This document shows positions 1 to 7,211 of a DNA stretch of 31,372 nucleotides, piece after piece (the first letter of the stretch is position 1; each line of letters opens with the position of its first letter). The translations under genes were made by a program, and so were the position numbers. Location of the stretch: assembly GCA_023819545.1 (NCBI GenBank), contig JAMWCA010000003.1:1-31372 (forward strand). Direction: 5' to 3'. The stretch is from Candidatus Omnitrophota bacterium (GTDB lineage Bacteria; Ratteibacteria; UBA8468; B48-G9; JAFGKM01). The notes beneath the pieces are model-generated. The model had not been told where the DNA came from. It saw only the letters and a program-made list of their open reading frames with translations, and did no database searches.

Positions 1-236
1 TTTGCATCTACAATTTCAGGATTTATAACTGTGATTAAATTTTCTTTTTCTTTATCATAAGCGATAAAAATTCTTTTTAAAATGCCAACTTGGTTTGCCG
101 CAAGTCCAATACCATTTACAGAAATCAGTGTTTCTTTCATGGATTTTATAATTCTTAAGATTTTATCGTCAATATTTCTGACTTCTTCTGCTTTTTTTCT
201 TAAAATATTTTCTCCGAACTTTCTTATTTTTCTCAT
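1..236 (-). CDS. def: Peptide deformylase, N-terminal part (runs off the window)
   Basis: Reading leftward from an ATG at 236 gives 78 residues that stay open to the window edge, so the C-terminal half is missing. The visible part carries the first deformylase motif, GxGLAAxQ, seen as GIGLAANQVG at about residues 43-52, preceded by the usual N-terminal helix. Deformylase is a cytoplasmic metallo-hydrolase that removes the formyl group from the initiator methionine of new proteins. The HExxH metal motif and the EGCLS motif lie outside the window and cannot be checked. The start is 3 nt after the TAG stop of thiC and in the same frame, so it is probably the last gene of the ilvD-thiC-def transcript. 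Confidence 0.85.
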   Translation of the reverse strand, partial: MRKIRKFGENILRKKAEEVRNIDDKILRIIKSMKETLISVNGIGLAANQVGILKRIFIAYDKEKENLITVINPEIVDA

Positions 237-239
237 TTT

Positions 240-1535
240 CTAACAAATTGCTTTTGTCCCGAGATATTTTTCAACAATTTTTATTGCACAATATTTTCCA
301 CACATTGTGCAAACATCTTTATTTTTTAATGGGAATTTTTTTCTTAACTCTTTAAATTTTTCTTTATCAATAGCAATTTTCATCTCTTCTTCCCATTTTC
401 TTTTAGTTCTTATAATATCCATTGTAAAATCAAGTTCTTTCGCTTTTTTAATCCCTTTTCCAATATCTCCAACATGTGCAGCAATTTTTGCAGCAATAAC
501 ACCTTCTTTTACTTCTTCAATTCCCGGTAAAGATAAGTGTTCGCTTGGTGTGACATAACATAAAAAATCTGCTCCTTTCCAGGCAGCAATTGCTCCACCA
601 ATAGCAGATGTAATATGGTCATATCCAGGAGCAATGTCAGATACAATTGGACCAAGAACATAAAATGGCGCACTGTGACAAATCTTTTTTTCAAGTAAAA
701 CATTTGCTTCTATTTCATTAATTGGAATATGTCCTGGTCCTTCAATTATAACTTGAACATTATTTTCCCATGCATATTTTGTTAATTCTCCAAGTGTAAG
801 TAATTCTTCAATTTGTGCACTATCTGTTGAATCAATAATTCCACCTGGTCTTAGTCCATCTCCCAAACTTAAAACAAGGTCATATTTTTTTGCTATTTCT
901 AATAATCTATCAAAATTTTTATACAGAGGATTTTCTTTTTGATTTGATATCATCCATGAAATTAAAAAAGCCCCTCCTCTACTTACAACAAGAGATTTCC
1001 TTGTATTTTTTCTTAATCTTTCAATTGCTTTTAAATTTAAACCGCAATGAACAGTAATAAAACTTACTCCTTCTTTTGCATGTTTTTCAATGGTTCCGAA
1101 AATTTTATCTTCATCCATCTTTGTTATTGCACCTTTTTCTTGAGCTGATTCTATTGCTGCCTGATATATCGGAACAGTGCCAACTGGAACATTACTTTTT
1201 TCTATAATTTTTTTTCTAATATTGTCTATATCTCCACCTATACTTAAGTCCATTACTGTATCTGTTCCATACTTCTCTGCAATTTTTAATTTCTCAATTT
1301 CTAATGATATGTCACATACTTCAGGAGATGTTCCTATATTTGTATTTACTTTTGTTTTTGTGCCTTCACCAATCCCTAAATATCTCCCTTTGTGTTTTAG
1401 AATTATAACCTTACCTTCCGCAACTTTTTTTGCTAACTCTTCAGGATTTAAATCTTCCTCTTCTGCAACTTTTTTTACTGCTTCACTAATTATCCCTTTT
1501 TTTGCAATTTCTTTTTCAAGTAATATATCTTTCAT
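240..1535 (-). CDS. thiC: Phosphomethylpyrimidine synthase ThiC (short form; BzaF paralogue not excluded)
   Basis: This 431-residue protein belongs to the ThiC radical-SAM family, which converts aminoimidazole ribotide into the thiamin pyrimidine HMP-P. Family landmarks seen by eye are TNIGTSP near residue 65, VMDLSIGGD near 95, VPVGTVPIYQ near 116 and a C-terminal cysteine cluster C409-x2-C412-x3-C416 for the 4Fe-4S cluster. The length fits the short archaeal/clostridial form rather than the >600-residue enterobacterial form. BzaF, which makes the B12 lower ligand precursor hydroxybenzimidazole from the same substrate, is similar in size and sequence, and no thi or cob gene adjoins, so the exact reaction stays open. 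The ATG overlaps the ilvD TGA by 4 bases (ATGA) and an AGGAGG lies inside the ilvD end, pointing to translational coupling. Confidence 0.88.
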   Translation of the reverse strand: MKDILLEKEIAKKGIISEAVKKVAEEEDLNPEELAKKVAEGKVIILKHKGRYLGIGEGTKTKVNTNIGTSPEVCDISLEIEKLKIAEKYGTDTVMDLSIGGDIDNIRKKIIEKSNVPVGTVPIYQAAIESAQEKGAITKMDEDKIFGTIEKHAKEGVSFITVHCGLNLKAIERLRKNTRKSLVVSRGGAFLISWMISNQKENPLYKNFDRLLEIAKKYDLVLSLGDGLRPGGIIDSTDSAQIEELLTLGELTKYAWENNVQVIIEGPGHIPINEIEANVLLEKKICHSAPFYVLGPIVSDIAPGYDHITSAIGGAIAAWKGADFLCYVTPSEHLSLPGIEEVKEGVIAAKIAAHVGDIGKGIKKAKELDFTMDIIRTKRKWEEEMKIAIDKEKFKELRKKFPLKNKDVCTMCGKYCAIKIVEKYLGTKAIC

Positions 1536-3187
1536 TTAAGAATTCCTCCTGTATTAGCAGAATGAACAAGCTTTGAATATTTCTCAAGAACTCCTTTTAA
1601 ATCTTTTTTTAATATTTTAATTTCTTTTTTTCTTTTTTCCATTTCTCTTTCATCTATGCGAATTTCAATTTTTCTTGAAGGGATGTCTATTTCAATTATA
1701 TCTCCATCTTTTACATAGGCAATTGGACCCCCTTCTGCTGCTTCAGGACTTATATGTCCTATACAGGGACCTCTCGTTCCTCCAGAAAATCTTCCATCTG
1801 TAATTAAAGCAACTTTTTCATCAAGTCCTTTTCCACTAATAATAGATGTTATTGACAACATTTCTCTCATTCCAGGTCCACCTTTTGGCCCTTCGTATCT
1901 TATAATTATTACTCCTTCTTTTATTTTACCTTCAATAACTGCTTTTGTAGCTTCCTCTTCTGAATTGAATACAGATGCTTTTCCTATAAATCTTCTCATA
2001 TTTTCTTTAACTGCTGATTGTTTTACAACTGCACCATCTGGGGCTAATGAACCTTTTAAAATTGCTATTCCTCCCTCTTTCATATAAGGATTTTCAATAT
2101 CTCTAATAACATCTTTATTATAAATTTTTGCTTTCTCAATAATATCACCAATTTTTTCTCCTGAGACAGTTAAACATTCTCTTTCTATCAAGCCGTTTTT
2201 ACTTAATTCTTTCATAACAGCAGGAATACCACCTGCAGCATCTAAATCCTGTATGTGCTGTTTAGAAGCAGGAGAAAGTTTACAGATATTTGGAGTTATC
2301 CTGCTTAACTGATCAAAAATTTCAAGTTCAAGTTTAATTTGACCTTCATTTGCAATTGCTGGAAGATGTAAAACAGTATTTGTTGATGCACCAATTGCCA
2401 TATCAACAACAATCGCATTTTTGAAACTTTCAAATCTTACAATATCTAAAGGTTTAATATTTTTTTTCACAAGTTCAACAACTTTCATTCCTGTATATTT
2501 TGCCAATCTAATTCTTCTTGCATCTACTGCAGGAATTGTCCCATTACCAGGTAAAGCAAGTCCTAATGCCTCCGAAAGGCAGTTCATTGAATTAGCTGTA
2601 AACATTCCTGCACAACTTCCTGCACCAGGACAGGCCCTTTCTTCTATAAGTTTAAGTTGTTCTTCTGTAATTTCTCCCTCTAAAAATCTTCCTACTCCTT
2701 CAAAAACACTAATTAAATCAAGTTCTTCTTGTTCTGGCAAGAATCCACATAACATAGGGCCGCCACTTATAAAAATCCCAGGGATATTTAATCTTAAAAG
2801 AGCTATCAACATTCCAGGAACAATCTTATCACAACTTGCTATCATGACTATTCCATCAAATTGATGTGCTTGAGCCATTATTTCAATACTATCTGCAATT
2901 ATATCTCTTGATACTAAACTATATTTCATTCCTTGGTGTCCCATCGCAATTCCATCACAGACACCGATAGTTCTAAATTCAATAGGTGTTCCACCTGCAA
3001 TTCTAATTCCTGCTTTAACTGCTTCTGTAATCTTGTCAAGATGTATATGTCCTGGAATTATTTCATTTCCTGAGTTTGCTACTCCTATTATAGGTTTTTC
3101 TATTTCTTCATCTGTTAATCCAATTGCTTTTAACAAACTTCTATGAGGAGCTCTTATATAACCCTTTTTTATATTATCACTTCTCAT
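1532..3187 (-). CDS. ilvD: Dihydroxy-acid dehydratase
   Basis: A 551-residue dihydroxy-acid dehydratase, the Fe-S and Mg-dependent cytoplasmic enzyme that dehydrates dihydroxy-isovalerate and dihydroxy-methylvalerate in valine and isoleucine synthesis. Landmarks are GVCDGIAMGHQGMKYSL (C77, D78), ASCDKIVPGM (C119, D120, K121) and GAGSCAGMFTANSMN (C192), which carry cluster and metal ligands in the family, and a C-terminal TDGRFSGGTRGPCIGHISPEA block. The length matches the compact archaeal/Gram-positive form rather than the 616-residue E. coli form. The ATG has a strong AGGAGG just upstream and a near-consensus promoter at 3246-3274. It is the first gene of the ilvD-thiC-def run. No other branched-chain gene is in the window. 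Confidence 0.96.
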   Translation of the reverse strand: MRSDNIKKGYIRAPHRSLLKAIGLTDEEIEKPIIGVANSGNEIIPGHIHLDKITEAVKAGIRIAGGTPIEFRTIGVCDGIAMGHQGMKYSLVSRDIIADSIEIMAQAHQFDGIVMIASCDKIVPGMLIALLRLNIPGIFISGGPMLCGFLPEQEELDLISVFEGVGRFLEGEITEEQLKLIEERACPGAGSCAGMFTANSMNCLSEALGLALPGNGTIPAVDARRIRLAKYTGMKVVELVKKNIKPLDIVRFESFKNAIVVDMAIGASTNTVLHLPAIANEGQIKLELEIFDQLSRITPNICKLSPASKQHIQDLDAAGGIPAVMKELSKNGLIERECLTVSGEKIGDIIEKAKIYNKDVIRDIENPYMKEGGIAILKGSLAPDGAVVKQSAVKENMRRFIGKASVFNSEEEATKAVIEGKIKEGVIIIRYEGPKGGPGMREMLSITSIISGKGLDEKVALITDGRFSGGTRGPCIGHISPEAAEGGPIAYVKDGDIIEIDIPSRKIEIRIDEREMEKRKKEIKILKKDLKGVLEKYSKLVHSANTGGILK

Positions 3188-3228
3188 TTTCCCTCCTAAT
3201 TTTCAAAATAAAAAAAGAAATATTTTAA

Positions 3229-3245
3229 TTTTTGACTATCAAAAA
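3229..3245. promoter_or_regulatory. Palindrome over the predicted ilvD transcription start
   Basis: A perfect 7-bp inverted repeat with a 3-nt spacer (TTTTTGA-CTA-TCAAAAA) starts one base after the -10 box of the ilvD promoter. A start about 7 nt downstream of the -10 would fall inside it. The position suits a repressor operator. It could also be chance in AT-rich DNA, or a weak terminator for the RCC1 gene upstream. Confidence 0.35.
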
Positions 3246-3274
3246 ATAATAAAGTAAAAATTTGTTTATGTCAA
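3246..3274 (-). promoter_or_regulatory. Promoter of ilvD-thiC-def
   Basis: On the minus strand a perfect -35 TTGACA (3274-3269) is followed by 17 nt and TATTAT (3251-3246). It lies in the 92-nt gap between the RCC1-repeat gene and ilvD, so the ilvD operon has its own start point. It is the best -35 match in the window. Confidence 0.7.
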
Positions 3275-3279
3275 TTTGT

Positions 3280-4464
3280 TCAAAACTTTGCAAGTATGAA
3301 AGGAAGATGAATTAAAGATTTTTCAAATTTATTTATAATTTCTCCTTCATTTGTTCCCCAGAAGTATAAATAATTATTTTTTAATAATAAAACAGAATAA
3401 TTTCCAGCCGCAGAAATTAGATAAACATCTTTTATTAATTCTTTTCCATTATAAACTCTTATTGGGAAATTTATTCTTTTTAAAATCATATTTCCAAGTT
3501 GTCCAAAAGTATTTCCACCAAACACATAAACATTTCCATCTTTTGTTAAAACAATTGTATGATTTCTTCCTGCGGAAACCTCAATAACATCTTTTAAATA
3601 TCCCTCACCATTTTCTCCTTTTACTAACACCGGTATATTTTTATTTTGATAGGTTCCATCTCCAAGTTGTCCTTTCCAGTTTTTTCCCCAGGAATACAAA
3701 TTTCCATTTTTGTCTATTGCAAGAGAATGGAAAGCGCCACATGATATTTTTACAATATTTTTTAATTTTTTAACTTTAACAGGATAATATCTGTTTTGAT
3801 AAGTTCCATCTCCAAGTTGTCCAAATTCATTATTTCCCCATGCCCAGACAGTTCCATCTTTTTTTAATGCAAGTATATGAAAAGCACCTGCCTTTATATC
3901 TATAATTTCTTTCAAATATTTTAAATCAGTTTTAACCTGAACAGGATAATTTCTGTTTATTGTTGAACCATCTCCAAGTTGTCCATATTTATTGTCTCCC
4001 CAGGTCCAGATAGTACCATCTTCCCTCAAAGCAACTGAAAAATCCCATCCACCAACAACTTTTATTACTTTGTTGAATATCTTTCCATTTTTATACTTTA
4101 CAAAAACAGGAAAATTTGAATTATTATATGTTAAATCTCCAAGTTGACCAGATATATTTCCACCCCATGTTAAAACAAATCCGTCTTTATTTAATGCAAT
4201 TGAATGTATATCTCCTGCACCAATATCAACTATATCTTTTAAATATTCTTTATTATTTAACTTGACTTTTATGGGTTTGATTATATTTTTATCATTTCCA
4301 GTCCCTATTTGTCCTGCTTTATTCCATCCAAAAGCAAAAACATATCCATCATTGGTTAAAATCAATGTGTGCGATTTACCACTTACAATTTTTTCTATTT
4401 TTTCTGAAAAAGCAAAATTGCAAAACCAAAATATGAAATAAACGAGAAAAAATTTCCTTTCCAT
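3280..4464 (-). CDS. Secreted RCC1-repeat seven-bladed beta-propeller protein
   Basis: This 394-residue protein opens with a signal peptide (MERKFFLVYFIFWFCNFAFS) and then consists of seven RCC1-type repeats of about 50 residues with the recurring pattern hxxGxxHSxALxxDGxVxxWGxNxxGQLGDGT. Seven repeats make one closed propeller and nothing is left over for an enzymatic domain, so it is probably an exported binding or scaffold protein. The last repeat is degenerate (GTNEGEI in place of GxNxxGQLG). The repetition shows in the DNA as similar blocks around 3650-4000. It starts 5 nt after the propeller gene at 4470-5606 and is probably co-transcribed with it. Bacterial RCC1 proteins are varied and the ligand cannot be told. 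Confidence 0.85.
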   Translation of the reverse strand: MERKFFLVYFIFWFCNFAFSEKIEKIVSGKSHTLILTNDGYVFAFGWNKAGQIGTGNDKNIIKPIKVKLNNKEYLKDIVDIGAGDIHSIALNKDGFVLTWGGNISGQLGDLTYNNSNFPVFVKYKNGKIFNKVIKVVGGWDFSVALREDGTIWTWGDNKYGQLGDGSTINRNYPVQVKTDLKYLKEIIDIKAGAFHILALKKDGTVWAWGNNEFGQLGDGTYQNRYYPVKVKKLKNIVKISCGAFHSLAIDKNGNLYSWGKNWKGQLGDGTYQNKNIPVLVKGENGEGYLKDVIEVSAGRNHTIVLTKDGNVYVFGGNTFGQLGNMILKRINFPIRVYNGKELIKDVYLISAAGNYSVLLLKNNYLYFWGTNEGEIINKFEKSLIHLPFILAKF

Positions 4465-4469
4465 ACCAT

Positions 4470-5606
4470 TTATTTAGACAAAAATTTAAATTGAAGGTTT
4501 AGTTTTAAAAGATAACTTCTTCTATAATTTTCGTGTATTGAATCAAATGTGATAATATTTTCATTTTCCCACCTTGGATGCAAATCACATCTTATAGGTC
4601 CAGTAATTTCTGGAAGAGAATAAAATTTGCCTATAATTACTTCTCTGTTCTTTTCTATATCAAATATTTTGAGATATCTATAATTTTCAATTGGATATGT
4701 ATCATATAAAATGAATTTTTTATTTTTTGAATAAGAGCAATGACCATCTATTTCTTGGATTTTTTCACTCAATTTTTTAATTTTGCCTGTTTTATCTTTT
4801 AATATCCAGAATCCCTTTTCACCTTTTATCTCCGCCCAAACTATTATTTCTTTTTCATCTTTCCAGTCAAAATGTGAAATTGAGTAGGAATCAATTAAAT
4901 CATAAATTTCTTTTCCATATAAGTCACTTGTTATAAATCTTGTTTTAAATTGTTCTTCAAATTTCGTCTTCCACCTGTTTACAAAGCAAAATCTTGTTCC
5001 ATTTTTATTAAATAAAGTATGATTAAACCATCCATATGAATTATTTATTTCCTCTTCTTTCCTAAATTCAAGCATTTTAGAAAGAGGGATTATTAATTTA
5101 CATTTATTTTTTTCAATATTAACAAAATAAATACCATCATCTTCTGGCCATTTTTCATTTTCGTATCTATCTTTTACTCCAACATAGCCATATCCAGGTC
5201 TCCATTTGGCAAGTCGCGAGAAATTTAAACTTAAAGCAATTTTCTTTTCTGGGAATATACAACTTATTGGTCTGTCAACTATTTTAGTTTTTCCATTTTT
5301 GATGTTATAAATTTTTGCAAAAAACTCTTTTTCTATTCTTACATTATAAATTATTTCTTGTTCAGACAACCATGAAAGCATACAACCTTGTTGAAAGTTC
5401 CAAGAATATGTCTCGTCAAGTTTTTGATATTTTTTAGTTCCTATTTCTCCTATCCATATCTCTGCTTTGTCATTTTCCAGTGGCTCACGATTTTGAAATT
5501 CAACTTCTAAAAATAGAAAATATTTTTTATCATGACTCAATTGTTTCTTATCATAATAGCCAAAAAAACATATCTTGTTTTCAGGTGTTAATGGCAATAT
5601 TTCCAT
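4470..5606 (-). CDS. TolB/WD40-like beta-propeller protein of unknown function
   Basis: A 378-residue protein without signal peptide or membrane segment. It shows repeated blade-like units in which a D/H-x-W or H-x-R-W turn precedes a beta strand (SWLSEQEIIYNV, HFDWKDEKEIIVWAE, HPRWENENIITFDS), as in TolB, DPP-IV N-terminal and oligogalacturonate-lyase-like propellers. The C-terminal GPIRCDLHPRWENE followed by FDSIHENYR resembles the end of the oligogalacturonate lyase (PL22-like) fold, but I cannot identify lyase active-site residues with confidence. It leads a two-gene unit with the secreted RCC1 protein behind a good promoter, though its ATG lacks a clear Shine-Dalgarno. A role in handling carbohydrate or surface polymers is only a guess. 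Confidence 0.65.
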   Translation of the reverse strand: MEILPLTPENKICFFGYYDKKQLSHDKKYFLFLEVEFQNREPLENDKAEIWIGEIGTKKYQKLDETYSWNFQQGCMLSWLSEQEIIYNVRIEKEFFAKIYNIKNGKTKIVDRPISCIFPEKKIALSLNFSRLAKWRPGYGYVGVKDRYENEKWPEDDGIYFVNIEKNKCKLIIPLSKMLEFRKEEEINNSYGWFNHTLFNKNGTRFCFVNRWKTKFEEQFKTRFITSDLYGKEIYDLIDSYSISHFDWKDEKEIIVWAEIKGEKGFWILKDKTGKIKKLSEKIQEIDGHCSYSKNKKFILYDTYPIENYRYLKIFDIEKNREVIIGKFYSLPEITGPIRCDLHPRWENENIITFDSIHENYRRSYLLKLNLQFKFLSK

Positions 5607-5639
5607 TTTTTTTAAATCTTTTTAACGAATTTGTTTAAA

Positions 5640-5668
5640 ATTTTAGTTGTGTTTTTAAGAATTTTCAA
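5640..5668 (-). promoter_or_regulatory. Promoter of the two-propeller operon
   Basis: Minus-strand TTGAAA (5668-5663), a 17-nt spacer and TAAAAT (5645-5640), ending 33 nt before the ATG at 5606. Confidence 0.55.
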
Positions 5669-5697
5669 ATTTTATAGTTTTTTTAATTAAAATAATT

Positions 5698-5725
5698 TTG
5701 AAAAGTCAGGATTTTATAATAAAAT
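5698..5725 (+). promoter_or_regulatory. Possible promoter of the small membrane protein gene
   Basis: TTGAAA (5698-5703), 16 nt, TAAAAT (5720-5725). The predicted start would leave a leader of about 23 nt before the ATG at 5755. A better-looking TATAAT at 5715-5720 is only 11 nt from this -35, so it is less likely to pair with it. Confidence 0.35.
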
Positions 5726-5754
5726 AAATATTGAAAGTATTTGGGAGAAAACTT

Positions 5755-6207
5755 ATGGAGAATATAAGGAAAATAAAGATTATTTCAATTTCGTTTTTTC
5801 TATATCCTTTACTTCTGATTTTAATTGGAAAGATAATAGTTTTAAATGGTTTTTTTTCAAATTTTGCAATAAGTTATGAAGAAAATGAAAAGATAAAAAT
5901 TCTTTTAAATGCTTTATATTTTTTAGGACTTGGGGTTTTCTTTTTCTGCGGGGGTTTTTCTGGTTTTATATCAAAAAAATTATTTGTAAATAAAAAAAAT
6001 GATTTTGAAAAAAGTAAAGCATACTTTTCATATACAATTTTAATGTTGTCTTTTTTGAATACAATTTCTACTTTTGGTTTTATTGGATTTTTAATATGTA
6101 GGAATTTTGCATGGCTTGGAACTTTTTCACTAATTAATTTTTTATCGTTATTTTCTTATTTCCCAACCTATAAAAGATTTATAAAGAAACTTGAAACATT
6201 TTCTTAA
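5755..6207 (+). CDS. Small four-helix membrane protein of unknown function
   Basis: A 150-residue integral membrane protein that I do not recognise. Hydrophobic segments lie at about residues 10-30, 45-68, 86-108 and 112-132, separated by short charged loops, with a Lys-rich C-terminus. There are no obvious catalytic or ligand-binding residues. I chose the ATG at 5755 because GGGAG sits 8 nt upstream; the reading frame can be extended to a TTG at 5731, but that start has no ribosome-binding site and would lie at the predicted transcription start. It stands alone, facing the tRNA-Gly gene, whose 3' end is 8 nt downstream. Confidence 0.7.
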   Translation: MENIRKIKIISISFFLYPLLLILIGKIIVLNGFFSNFAISYEENEKIKILLNALYFLGLGVFFFCGGFSGFISKKLFVNKKNDFEKSKAYFSYTILMLSFLNTISTFGFIGFLICRNFAWLGTFSLINFLSLFSYFPTYKRFIKKLETFS

Positions 6208-6214
6208 TAAAAAA

Positions 6215-6286
6215 AGCGGGATACGGGATTTGAACCCGCGACTTCGAGCTTGGGAAGCTCGCACTCTACCACTGAGTTAATCCCGC
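6215..6286 (-). tRNA. tRNA-Gly (anticodon CCC)
   Basis: The minus strand folds into a full cloverleaf: acceptor GCGGGAT/ATCCCGC (7 bp), D arm ACTC-AGTGGTA-GAGT, anticodon stem CGAGC/GCTCG with loop TTCCCAA, and a T arm GCGGG-TTCAAAT-CCCGT closing with a G-U pair. The anticodon CCC (6254-6252) reads GGG glycine codons. The discriminator base is U, normal for bacterial tRNA-Gly. CCA is not encoded; a run of Ts follows directly. Confidence 0.97.
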
Positions 6287-6296
6287 TTTTAATATA

Positions 6297-6325
6297 AATT
6301 TACCTTAATTGTTAAAAAAAATCAA
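6297..6325 (-). promoter_or_regulatory. Promoter of tRNA-Gly
   Basis: Minus-strand TTGATT (6325-6320), 17 nt, TAAATT (6302-6297), ending 10 nt before the mature 5' end of the tRNA, so the leader would be only a few nucleotides. Confidence 0.5.
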
Positions 6326-6335
6326 CTAAAAAATT

Positions 6336-6363
6336 TTGACTTTTTTATTTTTTATAATAATAT
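6336..6363 (+). promoter_or_regulatory. Promoter of the PAS-domain gene
   Basis: TTGACT (6336-6341), 16 nt, TAATAT (6358-6363). The TTG that could be mistaken for a start codon of the PAS gene is this -35 box. The promoter diverges from that of the tRNA. Confidence 0.5.
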
Positions 6364-6386
6364 ATTTTTTAAAGGGGGAAAAACAA

Positions 6387-7211
6387 GTGGATGAATTAAC
6401 AAAACTTAAAAATATTATTGCTTTTAAAGATATTGAAATAAAAAATCTTAAGGATGAAATTGGAAAATTGAAAAATATAATCTCATTTTTCCCTGGAATT
6501 ATCGTTATTCTTGATAGACAAGGTTTAATTGAATTTATAAATAAGAAAGGCGTGGAAATTTTGCATTATTTATTAGAAGATGAACTAATAGGAAAAAACT
6601 GGTTTGATAAATGTATTCCTGAAAATATAAGAGATGATTTGAAATTTGTATTTAATAAACTTATAGAAGGACACATAGAAGAATTTGGATATTATGAAAA
6701 TTTAGTTGAGACAAAGATTAAAACATTAAAATTAATTCAATGGAGGAATTCTTATATAAAAGATGAGAAAGGTTATATTTTAAAAATAATAAGTTATGGA
6801 ATTGAAATTTCAAAGGAAAGTTTTAAGAAGCAAAAAATTTATGATTATGAAAGAATTTTTGATATTTTACCAGAAGCAATTCATATAATAAATAGAGAAT
6901 ATAAGATTATTTTTATTAATAAATTTTTTGAAAATTGGAATAAACTTCTTGGATTTCCCATTGATGTTGTTGGAAAAGAATTATTTGATATTTTCCCTTT
7001 TCTTTCTCAAAATATTAAAGAAGAATATGAAAAAGTATTTAACACTGGTGAAATTTTAATAACAAAGGAAAAAAATTTTATTACTGGTAAAGAAATAATA
7101 ACAGAAACAAGAAAAATACCAATTTTTGAAAATGAAAAAGTTGTGAATGTTATTACATTCATCAGAGAAATAACAAATTTTTTAAAGAATCAAGAAGATA
7201 ATATTTTATGA
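6387..7211 (+). CDS. PAS-domain protein with two PAS modules and no output domain
   Basis: A 274-residue soluble protein starting at a GTG with AGGGGG 8 nt upstream. It has a short N-terminal coiled coil (residues 1-28), then two PAS folds at roughly 30-140 and 152-268. Each begins with the usual 'FDxLPxxIxIxxxxxxIxFxN' run (FFPGIIVILDRQGLIEFINKK and FDILPEAIHIINREYKIIFINK), and the first ends with a W-x(n)-GYILKIISYGIEI strand typical of the PAS core. PAS domains sense redox state, light or small molecules through a bound cofactor. No histidine kinase, GGDEF or DNA-binding region follows, so signalling must go through a partner protein. The last 22 bases overlap the 3' end of the convergent reductase gene. 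Confidence 0.75.
   Translation: MDELTKLKNIIAFKDIEIKNLKDEIGKLKNIISFFPGIIVILDRQGLIEFINKKGVEILHYLLEDELIGKNWFDKCIPENIRDDLKFVFNKLIEGHIEEFGYYENLVETKIKTLKLIQWRNSYIKDEKGYILKIISYGIEISKESFKKQKIYDYERIFDILPEAIHIINREYKIIFINKFFENWNKLLGFPIDVVGKELFDIFPFLSQNIKEEYEKVFNTGEILITKEKNFITGKEIITETRKIPIFENEKVVNVITFIREITNFLKNQEDNIL

Noticed and set aside
3640..4160. Spaced near-identical DNA blocks (around CCATCTCCAAGTTGTCC) resembling a repeat array
   Set aside because: They encode the repeated GQLGDGT turn of the RCC1 protein in frame, with spacing set by ~50-residue repeats; not a CRISPR array.
5698..5720. TTGAAA with TATAAT as a promoter
   Set aside because: Spacer is only 11 nt; the same holds for TTGACT with TATAAT at 6336-6358. 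Better-spaced -10 boxes lie slightly downstream in both.
5731..5754. Upstream TTG start for the small membrane protein
   Set aside because: No ribosome-binding site and it coincides with the predicted transcription start; the ATG at 5755 has GGGAG.
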